Of a DNA stretch of 64,000 nt, positions 29,710-37,544 are shown one piece after another. This DNA is from Streptacidiphilus sp. P02-A3a (GTDB lineage Bacteria > Actinomycetota > Actinomycetes > Streptomycetales > Streptomycetaceae). Made by a program: the position numbers and the translations under genes. The notes under the pieces are model-generated. The model was not told the origin of the DNA. It did no database searches and saw only the letters and a list, made by a program, of their open reading frames with translations. The stretch's first letter is position 1; every line of letters starts with the position of its first letter. The stretch lies in the NCBI RefSeq assembly GCF_014084105.1, contig NZ_CP048289.1, positions 6,147,922-6,211,921 of the forward strand. The letters run 5' to 3'.

Positions 29710-32700
29710 TCACTGTCCGATCGTAGCGAGAATACTGTCCACACTCTCCGGCCCCAGCAGACGCCCGGCGGTGAGTTCGATCTGCCAGCCCTCGCGCAGC
29801 TGCCGCCGCAGCTGGGTCGCCATCAGCGAGTCCAGACCCAGGTCACGCAGCGGACGACGGCGGTCGAGGCCGGTCACCGACAGGCCCAGCACCTCCGCCG
29901 CCCGCTCCAGGAAGACCTCCGCCGGGCTGGTCGGCGCGGCCGCCGGGGCGGGCGCGGCGGATACCCGCGGGAGCTCGGGCCGGAGTTGACGGGAGACGGC
30001 CAACTCCGTTTGCCCGCCCGGTTCCCAGGGACCCGCCGCCGCCCGGGCCGGGCCCGCGAGGCCCGCCAGCGCGGCGGTACCCCGGCGCAGCAGCTCCGCC
30101 GAGAGCCCCCGGGCCCGGCCGCGCAACCGCACGGCCGCCTCGGCCAGCGGGGAGGCCAGCGGGGACGTCAGGGGTGACGCCAGGGGTGACGCCAGGGGTG
30201 ACGCCACCCGCCTCGTCCGGCCGCCGAGCGGGAGCAGTTCGATCCCCAGGATCCGGGCCAGCACCCGCTCCTCGGGGTCCAGCAGGACCACGTCCGCCCG
30301 CGCCGGGCGCCCCCCGCGCGCCGGAGTGAACCGGCAGACGCTCCAGAACTCGTCGGTGAGGTCGGCGTGGAACTCCATCCGGCCGAAGCGGACCGGGGTG
30401 TACCCGCCGGGCTCGCGGGCGGTCGCCCAGGCGGCCAGCAGCGGCTGCAGACCGGTCTCCCAGGCGGCCGGCTGCGAGACCTTCGCCCGGCGCATCCGGG
30501 CCACCACCTCGCCGTCCCGCCGCCACAGCTGCTCCACGCTCCGGAACGCCTCGCTGACCTGGTAGCCCTGCCCCTCCGCCAGCGCGTGGAAGTCGGCGGC
30601 CGAGAGGTAGCGGCGGCAGCGCGACAGCGCGGCGTCCAGCGCGCCCGGCGCCCTGCTGCCCCGGTCGGCGGTGCTCGGGGTCACCTCGGCGGTGGCGCAC
30701 AGGGTCCAGGGGCCGCCCGCGCGGGAGGACTCGACCCGCACCGGGCGGGCGCCGTCGCCGCCGCCGACGGTGACCCGCAGGCTGGTCCGGTCCGCCTCGT
30801 CCACGGTCACCGGGGGGCCGACCAACTTCAGGTCGCGCAGGGCCAGTTCGACGCCGGGCAGGACGCCGGCCGCCGCCTCCAGGATGGCCGCCGCGTGTAC
30901 GGTGGGGACGACCGGCGCGACGCCGTGCACGGTCACCCCCTCGCCCCAGTCCCGCGAGCCCCACTGCGCCAGCGTGGTCTCCCGGACCGCCGCGGCCTCG
31001 GCGCCCGCGGCCGGTCGCGCCGCCCGCTGCCGCAGCGGGGTCTGGTCCCAGGCGTAGGTCGGCAGCGGGACGTTGGGGGCGGGAATGGCGAACCAGCGCT
31101 CCCAGTCGACCCGGCCGCCGTGCGCGAAGACCTGGCCGACCGCCCGGACCAGCGCCATCCGTTCGTCCTCGGCCCGGCGCAGGGTCGGCACCGCGCTGCC
31201 GCCGACGCCGCCCAGGGTCTCCTCGATCGCGCCGGTGAGCACCGGGTGCGGGCTGATCTCCACGAACACCGTGTCCCCGGCGTCGGCCATGGCGCGCACC
31301 GTCCCGGCGAAGCGCACCGGTCGGCGCAGGTTGTCCATCCAGTAGCCGGGGCCCAGTTCGGCACCGTCGACCGGCGCGGCCAGCACGCTGGAGACCATGG
31401 CGGTGGCCACCGAACGGGGCTCCAGCGGCTCCAGCGCGGCCAGCAGGTCGGCCCGCAGCTGGTCCATGCCCGGGGAGTGCGAGGCGACCTCCACCTTCAC
31501 CAGTCGGCAGAACACCTCGCGCGCGCGTAACCGCTCGGCCAGTTCCGCGAGTTCGGCCTGCGGCCCGGCGACCACGGTGGACAGCGGCGAGTTCTCCACC
31601 GCGACGCAGACCGTGCCGCCGTACCCGGCGATCGCCGCCTCGGCCTCGTCCGCCGACAACTCCACCGCCAGCATGGCCCCTTGGCCCGCCAGTCGGCGCA
31701 TCAGCCGGCTCCGGCGGCAGATCACCGCGCAGGCGTCGCGCAGGCTGAGCGCCCCGGCCACCCGGGCCGCGGCCGTCTCGCCCATGCTGTGGCCCACGCA
31801 GACGTCGGGCCGCACCCCGGCCTCGGCCAGCGCGGCGGCGAGCGCCACCTCGATCGCCCACAGCGCGGGCTGCACCCGGTCGATCGCGGTCGGGAACTCC
31901 TTCGCCTCGGTCAGCAACTCCAGTACCGACCAGCCGAGTTCGTCCTGGATGGCGGCGTCGCAGGCGGTCAGCTCGGACCGGAACGCGGCCGAGGAGGCGA
32001 GCAGCCCGCGGCCCATGCCGAGCCACTGCGAGCCCTGCCCGGGGAAGACGAAGGCGTTCCGGCGCACCCCGCCGAAACCGGCCTCGGCCTGGCCGCCGTC
32101 GGCCGTCGCCTCGCCCCGGGCCAGCGCCCGCAGTTGCCGCGCGAGGTCGTCGTGCGTGGTCCCGGTGACCCACATCCGGTACGGGTGGGCGTCCCGGCGC
32201 AGCGCGGCGGCGGCGCACAGGTCGCGCAGCGGGTACCCGCGGCCCCGGCCGCCGGGCTCCAGGTGGGCCGCGTAGGCGTCGGCCGCCCGGACCAGCGCGC
32301 GCCGCGAGCGGGCGCTGAGCACCAGCAGGTGCGGTTGACCGGGGTCCGCGGCGGCCGGGGCAGGGGCGGCCGGAGCGCGGTACTCGCCGATCACCGCGTG
32401 CGCGTTGGTGCCGGATATACCGAAGGAGCTGACCCCGACCAGGGCGGTGTCGCCCATCGGCGCCAGCGGCTGGTTGCGGGTGACCACGGCCACCGACAGC
32501 TGTCCGTCGGCGATCACCGGGCTCGGCTGCTCGCAGTGCAGCGAGGCCGGGACGACGCCGTGACGGGCGATCAGCACCGCCTTGATCATACCCGCGATCC
32601 CGGCCGCGGCCTCCGCGTGGCCGATGTTGGACTTCACCGAGCCGGTCAGCAGCGGCCGGTCGGCCGGACGCTCGGCGGCGGCGGCGAGCGCCCGCAACTC

Positions 32701-33678
32701 GACCGAGTCGCCCACCCGGGTACCGGTGCCGTGCGCCTCGACGTAGTCCAGGCGGCCCGGGGTGACCCCGGCCGCCAGGCAGGCCTCGCGGACCATGTCG
32801 ACCTGGCCGGACACCGCGGGCTGCAACAGCAGTCCGCTGCCCCGGCCGTCGTTGGTGACCGCGCTGCCCAGCAGCGTCGCCAGCACCGTGTCGTCGTCGC
32901 GCAGCGCGTCGGCGAGCCGCTTGAGCACCACCACGCCCACGCCCTCGCTGCGCACGAAACCGTCCGCCGAGGCGTCGCCGAAGCGGCAGCGTCCGCGCGG
33001 GGAGAGCATGCCGCCCTGGGAGTAGGCGATCGAGTCCTCCGGGGAGAGGATGATGTTCACGCCGCCCGCGATGGCGAGGTCGCACTCCCCCGCCAGCAGG
33101 CTCTGCCGGGCGCTGTGCACCGCGACCAGCGAGGACGAGCAGGCGGTGTCCAGCACCAGGCTGGGCCCGCGCAGGTCCAGCGCGTACGACACCCGCCCGG
33201 CGGTGACCGCGCGCAGTCGGCAGCCGGCCGCGTTGCGGATGGTCGGGCCGTCGGAGAGATAGGCGGTCTCGGCGTACTCGGCCGTGGCCTGGCCGACGAA
33301 CACCCCGCTGCGGCTTCCGGCCAGGGCCGACGGGCGGATCCCGGCGGCCTCCAGTGCCTCCCACACCACTTGCAGCAGGATGCGCTGCTGCGGGTCCATG
33401 GTGGTGGCCTCCACCGGCGAGATGCCGAAGAACCCGGCGTCGAACGCGAACGGGTCGTCCAGGAACCCGCCGTGCCGGGAGACGGTCTTCCCCGGCGTCT
33501 CGGGCTGCGGGTCGTAGTGCGCGGAGAGATCGAACCGGTCGCCCGGGACCTCGCCGACCGCGTCGACGTTGGCGAGCAGGTTGGCCCAGAACTGCTCGGG
33601 GCTGTTCGCGCCGGGGAACCGGCAGCCGAGGCCGACGACGGCGACGGGGGTCTCGCAGATCTGACTTGTGTGCTCCAT
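29710..33678 (-). CDS. Single-module type I polyketide synthase KS-AT-DH(degenerate)-ACP, orsellinate-synthase-like
   Basis: A 1322-residue synthase. The KS (about 9-430) has Cys180 in DTACSSS, EAHGTGT and KSNIGHAEAAAG. The AT (about 535-850) has FPGQGSQW, GHSMGE and VASHSPGM. A DH-fold region (about 905-1150) lacks the HxxxGxxxxP pattern and has LLAAW where the catalytic Asp of LLDAA is expected. The ACP has Ser1284 in LGLDSL. There is no KR, ER or thioesterase. Length and order match bacterial iterative orsellinic-acid-type synthases such as AviM, which supports an aromatic product by inference. AAGGTGG precedes the ATG. Five SPLA repeats link DH and ACP. Confidence 0.92.
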   Translation of the reverse strand: MEHTSQICETPVAVVGLGCRFPGANSPEQFWANLLANVDAVGEVPGDRFDLSAHYDPQPETPGKTVSRHGGFLDDPFAFDAGFFGISPVEATTMDPQQRILLQVVWEALEAAGIRPSALAGSRSGVFVGQATAEYAETAYLSDGPTIRNAAGCRLRAVTAGRVSYALDLRGPSLVLDTACSSSLVAVHSARQSLLAGECDLAIAGGVNIILSPEDSIAYSQGGMLSPRGRCRFGDASADGFVRSEGVGVVVLKRLADALRDDDTVLATLLGSAVTNDGRGSGLLLQPAVSGQVDMVREACLAAGVTPGRLDYVEAHGTGTRVGDSVELRALAAAAERPADRPLLTGSVKSNIGHAEAAAGIAGMIKAVLIARHGVVPASLHCEQPSPVIADGQLSVAVVTRNQPLAPMGDTALVGVSSFGISGTNAHAVIGEYRAPAAPAPAAADPGQPHLLVLSARSRRALVRAADAYAAHLEPGGRGRGYPLRDLCAAAALRRDAHPYRMWVTGTTHDDLARQLRALARGEATADGGQAEAGFGGVRRNAFVFPGQGSQWLGMGRGLLASSAAFRSELTACDAAIQDELGWSVLELLTEAKEFPTAIDRVQPALWAIEVALAAALAEAGVRPDVCVGHSMGETAAARVAGALSLRDACAVICRRSRLMRRLAGQGAMLAVELSADEAEAAIAGYGGTVCVAVENSPLSTVVAGPQAELAELAERLRAREVFCRLVKVEVASHSPGMDQLRADLLAALEPLEPRSVATAMVSSVLAAPVDGAELGPGYWMDNLRRPVRFAGTVRAMADAGDTVFVEISPHPVLTGAIEETLGGVGGSAVPTLRRAEDERMALVRAVGQVFAHGGRVDWERWFAIPAPNVPLPTYAWDQTPLRQRAARPAAGAEAAAVRETTLAQWGSRDWGEGVTVHGVAPVVPTVHAAAILEAAAGVLPGVELALRDLKLVGPPVTVDEADRTSLRVTVGGGDGARPVRVESSRAGGPWTLCATAEVTPSTADRGSRAPGALDAALSRCRRYLSAADFHALAEGQGYQVSEAFRSVEQLWRRDGEVVARMRRAKVSQPAAWETGLQPLLAAWATAREPGGYTPVRFGRMEFHADLTDEFWSVCRFTPARGGRPARADVVLLDPEERVLARILGIELLPLGGRTRRVASPLASPLASPLTSPLASPLAEAAVRLRGRARGLSAELLRRGTAALAGLAGPARAAAGPWEPGGQTELAVSRQLRPELPRVSAAPAPAAAPTSPAEVFLERAAEVLGLSVTGLDRRRPLRDLGLDSLMATQLRRQLREGWQIELTAGRLLGPESVDSILATIGQ
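30143..30202 (-). repeat. 12-bp tandem repeat coding for SPLA units in the PKS
   Basis: Five 12-bp units, the last three close to GCCAGGGGTGAC, encode five Ser-Pro-Leu-(Ala/Thr) units in the linker between the DH-like region and the ACP. The unit number could vary between strains. Confidence 0.85.
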
Positions 33679-33993
33679 GTGGTGGTCCACCTTCGGCATA
33701 CAGAAGAGGCAGGAACGCGTGCTGCTCCCCGGGACAGGTGGGGAAGCAGTCGTGCATGCGAGCGCGATACAAAAATACACCTGAGACCAACTTTGATCCC
33801 TAGGGGCACTCTGCTACTCCCGACCATCTCAACATGTGAGACACGACGGGGTGGTTGCATGCCGACTTGCCCATAAATCTTCCAAGTCGCTGTGACACAG
33901 ATCACATAGAACCCGCACGTGGAAAAAACTTGCTCTCCAGTCTATAGTTGCTCTCAAGTACCTACGTGGACGGCGATCTACAGAGGTGGGTTG
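33679..33993. promoter_or_regulatory. Divergent PKS / LuxR control region with CRP-like box
   Basis: This is 315 bases of AT-richer DNA between divergent cluster genes. TGTGACACAGATCACA (33891-33906) fits the CRP consensus TGTGA-N6-TCACA exactly. TCTCA-ACATG-TGAGA (33827-33841) is a second palindrome. TTGCTCTC occurs twice at 33930-33937 and 33948-33955, flanking TATAGT, and may be a direct-repeat activator site for the LuxR gene. There is no protein-coding gene here. Confidence 0.5.
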
Positions 33994-34359
33994 ATGACGA
34001 GGACCACGGGCTTCCCCGACTGGAGCCGGGAGGCGGAACGTGCGGCGCTGCTGTCCGCACGCGAGCGAGAGGTCTTCCTGTTACTGGGCGCGGGCTGCTG
34101 CAACCGGAAGATCTCCGCGCGACTGGACGTCACCGAGCGGACGGTGAAGGCGCACGTGGCTTCGATCATGGCCAAGCTTCAGGTCGAGTCGAGGCTTCAG
34201 GCCGGACTGGTGGCGCAGTCGCACTGGTCCCTGCTCGACAACGGCACGACCGACGGCGGTACCGACGGCGGTCCCGACGGCGCGGCCGGACGCGAGGACC
34301 ACCTGGCCCAAAGTTCCATGGCCGAAGGTTCAATTCACCTGCCCGGTAAAACCGGATAG
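33994..34359 (+). CDS. Short LuxR-type HTH regulator
   Basis: A 121-residue protein that is essentially a GerE/LuxR DNA-binding domain (residues 20-80: LSAREREVFLLLGAGCCNRK, then VTERTVKAHVASIMAKL). It has a short N-terminus and a disordered Gly/Asp-rich tail (TDGGTDGGPDG). No receiver or ligand domain is present, so activity may depend on expression level alone. GAGGTGGG precedes the ATG. It heads the desaturase to FAD-protein gene run and is a likely cluster activator. Confidence 0.85.
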   Translation: MTRTTGFPDWSREAERAALLSAREREVFLLLGAGCCNRKISARLDVTERTVKAHVASIMAKLQVESRLQAGLVAQSHWSLLDNGTTDGGTDGGPDGAAGREDHLAQSSMAEGSIHLPGKTG

Positions 34360-34435
34360 AAATAGTCACGGAAACCCGACCGGTATCCCGTCGGAAATCC
34401 ATCCGAGCCCGTGTCGGAAAACAAGGAGCAGAACC

Positions 34436-35656
34436 GTGTCCGTGATCGAAGCCTTAAGGACCGACAGGTCCGAGAGCCGGGAAACGGAAATACCGAACCC
34501 CCGGGAGACCATGCGGTCCCTCCCCCGCGCCCTCCAGTTCCCGCTCACCGTGTTCACCGGGAAGCCGCTCGCCGAGCAGACCCCGCCGCGCTGGACCCCG
34601 ACGTTCCACCTGCTCTCGGCCGTCGCCGCGATGGCCGCCGGGATCACCGTCTCCACGCTGGCCTGGAATCTCGGCGGCTGGTACCTGGCGCTGCTGCTGC
34701 TCGGCTGGGCGGTGACCCTGCACGGCATGCGGAACCTGCGGATGATGGTCTACCACCAGTGCTCCCACCGGAACATGTACCGGAAGCGCCGGCTCGACCT
34801 GGTGATCGGCCGGGCCACCTCCAGCCTGCTGGTCATCCAGAACTTCGCGCGATACAGCCGCGAACACGTCAGCGACCACCACGCCGCGCACCACATGACA
34901 CTGCGCGACCCCACCGTGCAGGCATTCCTGGTGAGCCTGGACATGCACCCCGGAATGACCCGTCGGCAGATGTGGCGGCGACTTCTCGGAAAGCTCGTCT
35001 CGCCGCGTTTCCACCTGGCTTTCGGAATCTCCCGCATTCTTTCCTTCTCGCACGAGTCGGCCCGCAGTGAGAAGGCCGGAGCCATCGCGCTCTACGGCAC
35101 TGTCACCGGCGTCGCGGTGGCCACCGGCGTCTGGCCGGTGGTCCTGGTCGCCTGGCTGATCCCGCTGGTCCCGCTGTTCCAGATCAGCAACACCCTGCGG
35201 CTCTGCGTCAAGCACACCTTCCCGCCGGTCGGCGTCGAGGTCCGGCGCGGCCGGGCCTACTTCGCCAGCCTGACCAACGCCATCTTCATCGGCGAGCCCA
35301 CCCCGGACCCGCGACTGCCGCTCGCCCGGCGGACCCTGGCCTGGGCCCGGTGGACCCTGCGGATGCTGCTGGTGCACGCCCCCTCGCGCTACCTGGTGCT
35401 CACCGGTGACACGGTCGTCCACGACTACCACCACCGCTACCCGTCCAGCCGCGAGTGGTTCGACTACATCTTCGCCCGCCAGCGCGACATCGACGCCGGG
35501 CACCAGGGCTGGCCCGAGTACCACGAGGTGTGGGGCCTGGTCCCGGCCATCAGCTACGTCTTCGACTCGCTGGCCGTGGCCGACGCCGAGGAGTACGACG
35601 TCGCCCGGCTCCAATCGGTCAGCAGGCGCGAGCTGTTCGCCGCCTTCGACGACTGA
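34436..35656 (+). CDS. Membrane fatty acid desaturase / hydroxylase-type di-iron enzyme
   Basis: A 406-residue integral membrane oxygenase. Three His boxes are present: YHQCSH, HVSDHHAAHH and VVHDYHH. Hydrophobic pairs surround residues 58-100 and 218-260 (VWPVVLVAWLIPLVPLF). Such enzymes desaturate or hydroxylate acyl chains using ferredoxin and oxygen. With a nearby acyl-AMP ligase and an ACP-bearing PKS the substrate may be an activated acyl group of the cluster, though lipid desaturation is equally possible. AAGGAG lies before the GTG. Confidence 0.88.
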   Translation: MSVIEALRTDRSESRETEIPNPRETMRSLPRALQFPLTVFTGKPLAEQTPPRWTPTFHLLSAVAAMAAGITVSTLAWNLGGWYLALLLLGWAVTLHGMRNLRMMVYHQCSHRNMYRKRRLDLVIGRATSSLLVIQNFARYSREHVSDHHAAHHMTLRDPTVQAFLVSLDMHPGMTRRQMWRRLLGKLVSPRFHLAFGISRILSFSHESARSEKAGAIALYGTVTGVAVATGVWPVVLVAWLIPLVPLFQISNTLRLCVKHTFPPVGVEVRRGRAYFASLTNAIFIGEPTPDPRLPLARRTLAWARWTLRMLLVHAPSRYLVLTGDTVVHDYHHRYPSSREWFDYIFARQRDIDAGHQGWPEYHEVWGLVPAISYVFDSLAVADAEEYDVARLQSVSRRELFAAFDD

Positions 35657-35691
35657 ACCCGACGGCCACCCCAGCGAAGGAGCAGCAAGCC

Positions 35692-36186
35692 ATGCGTTCC
35701 ATCCCCAGCCCCAGGCCGGCCCAGCCCACGGTACGGCGCAAGGTCATCCTCGGCGTCGCCGCGAGCGACAGCCACGCCGTGGCGAACCACCTGATCGCCA
35801 TCTCCCTGCGCGAACTCGGCTTCAACGTCATCAACCTCGGCACCTGCACCCCGATCGAGGAGTTCATCGAGGCGTACCAGGTGCACCCGGAGGCCGAGGC
35901 GATCATCATCGGCAGCCTCAACGGCCACATCCACGAGGACCTGCGGGGCCTCACCGCCGCCAAGGAGTCGGGCAGCATCCGCTGCCCGGTCGTGGTCGGC
36001 GGCAACCTCTCCGTCGGCAGCCACAAGGACGGCACGGCGCACGACCGGCTGTACACCCTCGGGGTCGACCACATCCTCAACGACCCGGCCGAACTGCCGC
36101 CGCTGCTCGACAAGTTGCGCGTCGGCAGGCAGTCCCACCAGCACACCGCCAACAACGGCCCGGCGTACGTCTGGGCCGCGTCGTGA
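35692..36186 (+). CDS. glmS: Glutamate mutase sigma subunit (B12-binding)
   Basis: A 164-residue Rossmann-like cobalamin-binding subunit. The B12 motif reads ASDSHAVANHL, with Asp26 and His28; the usual Gly of DxHxxG is Ala. SLNGHIHEDL and VVVGGNLSVGSHKD match the family nucleotide-loop segments. With the epsilon subunit it interconverts L-glutamate and L-threo-3-methylaspartate. The stop overlaps the GTG of the epsilon subunit (GTGA). The reactivase GlmL, which lies between the subunits in clostridia, is absent here. Confidence 0.93.
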   Translation: MRSIPSPRPAQPTVRRKVILGVAASDSHAVANHLIAISLRELGFNVINLGTCTPIEEFIEAYQVHPEAEAIIIGSLNGHIHEDLRGLTAAKESGSIRCPVVVGGNLSVGSHKDGTAHDRLYTLGVDHILNDPAELPPLLDKLRVGRQSHQHTANNGPAYVWAAS

Positions 36187-37544
36187 CCGGCCACGGGTCC
36201 GTCCCGCCGCTCGCGGAGTCGGTCGACTACATCGCCGGGCTCGGCAAGCCCACCGCGGCCGAGGTACTGGCCCGGGTGCACGCCGACGGCCGGGTGGCGA
36301 TCCAGCCGCGCTGCGGCGTCGGCGGCCACCAGGAGATGAAGTCGCTGCTGCTGGAGCTGGAGGAGGAGTCCGCCCCGGACATCCTGACCCTGACCATCGA
36401 CGCGCACACCCGGCTGAAACGCTTCGAGCAGGCGCTGCGCACGCTGAACCGCAACCCGGGCGACCTCAACGGCTACCCGCTGGTGACCCACGGCTGGGAG
36501 CGCGGCCGGGAGCTCAACGAGTCGGTCAAGGCCCCGCTGGAGATCCGCCACGGCTCGCCGGACGCCCGGATCCTGTTCGACGTCTCGGTGGCCTCCGGGA
36601 TCACCTCGTTCGAGGGCGGCGGCGTCTCCTACAACCTCCCCTACTCCAAGGCCGTCCCGCTGTCCGACTCGCTGGAGGCCTGGCAGGAGGTCGACCAGCG
36701 CTGCGGTGAACTGGCCGACCTGGGCGTGGTCATCGACCGGGAGCTGTTCGGCACCCTGACAGCGGTACTGGTGCCGCCGTCGATCAGCCTGGCGATCAGC
36801 GTGATGGAGGCGGTGCTCGCGGCCCGGGCCGGCGTCCGGTGCGTCTCCATCGCCTACCCGCAGGGCGGGCACCTGGCCCAGGACGTGGCCGCGCTGCGCG
36901 CCATCCCCTTCCTGGCCGAGCGCTACCTGCCCAGCAACGTCCGGGTGCACGCGGTGCTGCACGAGTTCATGGGGGTCTTCCCGCGGCTGCGCGACAACGC
37001 CGAGGACCTGATCTTCTACGGCGCCCTGATCGCCCGGCTCGGCGGTGCCTCCAAGCTCATCACCAAGACCTACCAGGAGGCCTACGGCATCCCGGACACC
37101 CGGGCGAACGCCGCCGGGCTGCGGCTCGCCAACCGGGCCAACTCCCCGCTGCTGGCCTTCGTCACCCTCGACCAGGAGAAGCTCGACGAGGAACTGGACT
37201 GGGTGCTCGCCGAGGTCGCCGAGATCGTGGAGCCGCTGCTGGAGCAGCCGGACACGATCAAGGCCATCGTCCACGCCTTCGAGGAGGGCCACCTGGACAT
37301 CCCGTTCAGCGCCAGCCGCTACGCCCGGTCCGAGATCATCCCCCGGCGCGACTCCGAGGGGGCCATCCGCTACCTCTCGTCCGGCGCGCTGCCGCTCTCC
37401 CAGCCGAGCCTGCGCCGCAACGCGGAGCTGCTGCGGTCCAGCGACGGCTCCGTGCCGCCGATGAGCCACCTGCTCTCCGGCCTGGTCGGCGACATCGACT
37501 ACTTCCGGACGCTGTTCCGGGAAACCGGATTGGAGTCCTCATGA
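36183..37544 (+). CDS. glmE: Glutamate mutase epsilon subunit
   Basis: A 453-residue TIM-barrel catalytic subunit. Substrate-binding and barrel segments are intact (IQPRCGVGGHQEM; GYPLVTHGWERGRELN; FEGGGVSYNLPYSK; SIAYPQGGHLAQDVAALRA). Family length is normal for about 450-480 residues. It is coupled by overlap to glmS upstream and korA downstream (ATGA). In secondary metabolism this enzyme supplies 3-methylaspartate for beta-amino acid or methylaspartate units. Confidence 0.95.
   Translation: MTGHGSVPPLAESVDYIAGLGKPTAAEVLARVHADGRVAIQPRCGVGGHQEMKSLLLELEEESAPDILTLTIDAHTRLKRFEQALRTLNRNPGDLNGYPLVTHGWERGRELNESVKAPLEIRHGSPDARILFDVSVASGITSFEGGGVSYNLPYSKAVPLSDSLEAWQEVDQRCGELADLGVVIDRELFGTLTAVLVPPSISLAISVMEAVLAARAGVRCVSIAYPQGGHLAQDVAALRAIPFLAERYLPSNVRVHAVLHEFMGVFPRLRDNAEDLIFYGALIARLGGASKLITKTYQEAYGIPDTRANAAGLRLANRANSPLLAFVTLDQEKLDEELDWVLAEVAEIVEPLLEQPDTIKAIVHAFEEGHLDIPFSASRYARSEIIPRRDSEGAIRYLSSGALPLSQPSLRRNAELLRSSDGSVPPMSHLLSGLVGDIDYFRTLFRETGLESS

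Noticed and set aside
29843-33790. 1315-codon frame on the same strand as the PKS
   Set aside because: Shifted-frame shadow of the PKS; Arg/Gly/Pro-rich without domains.
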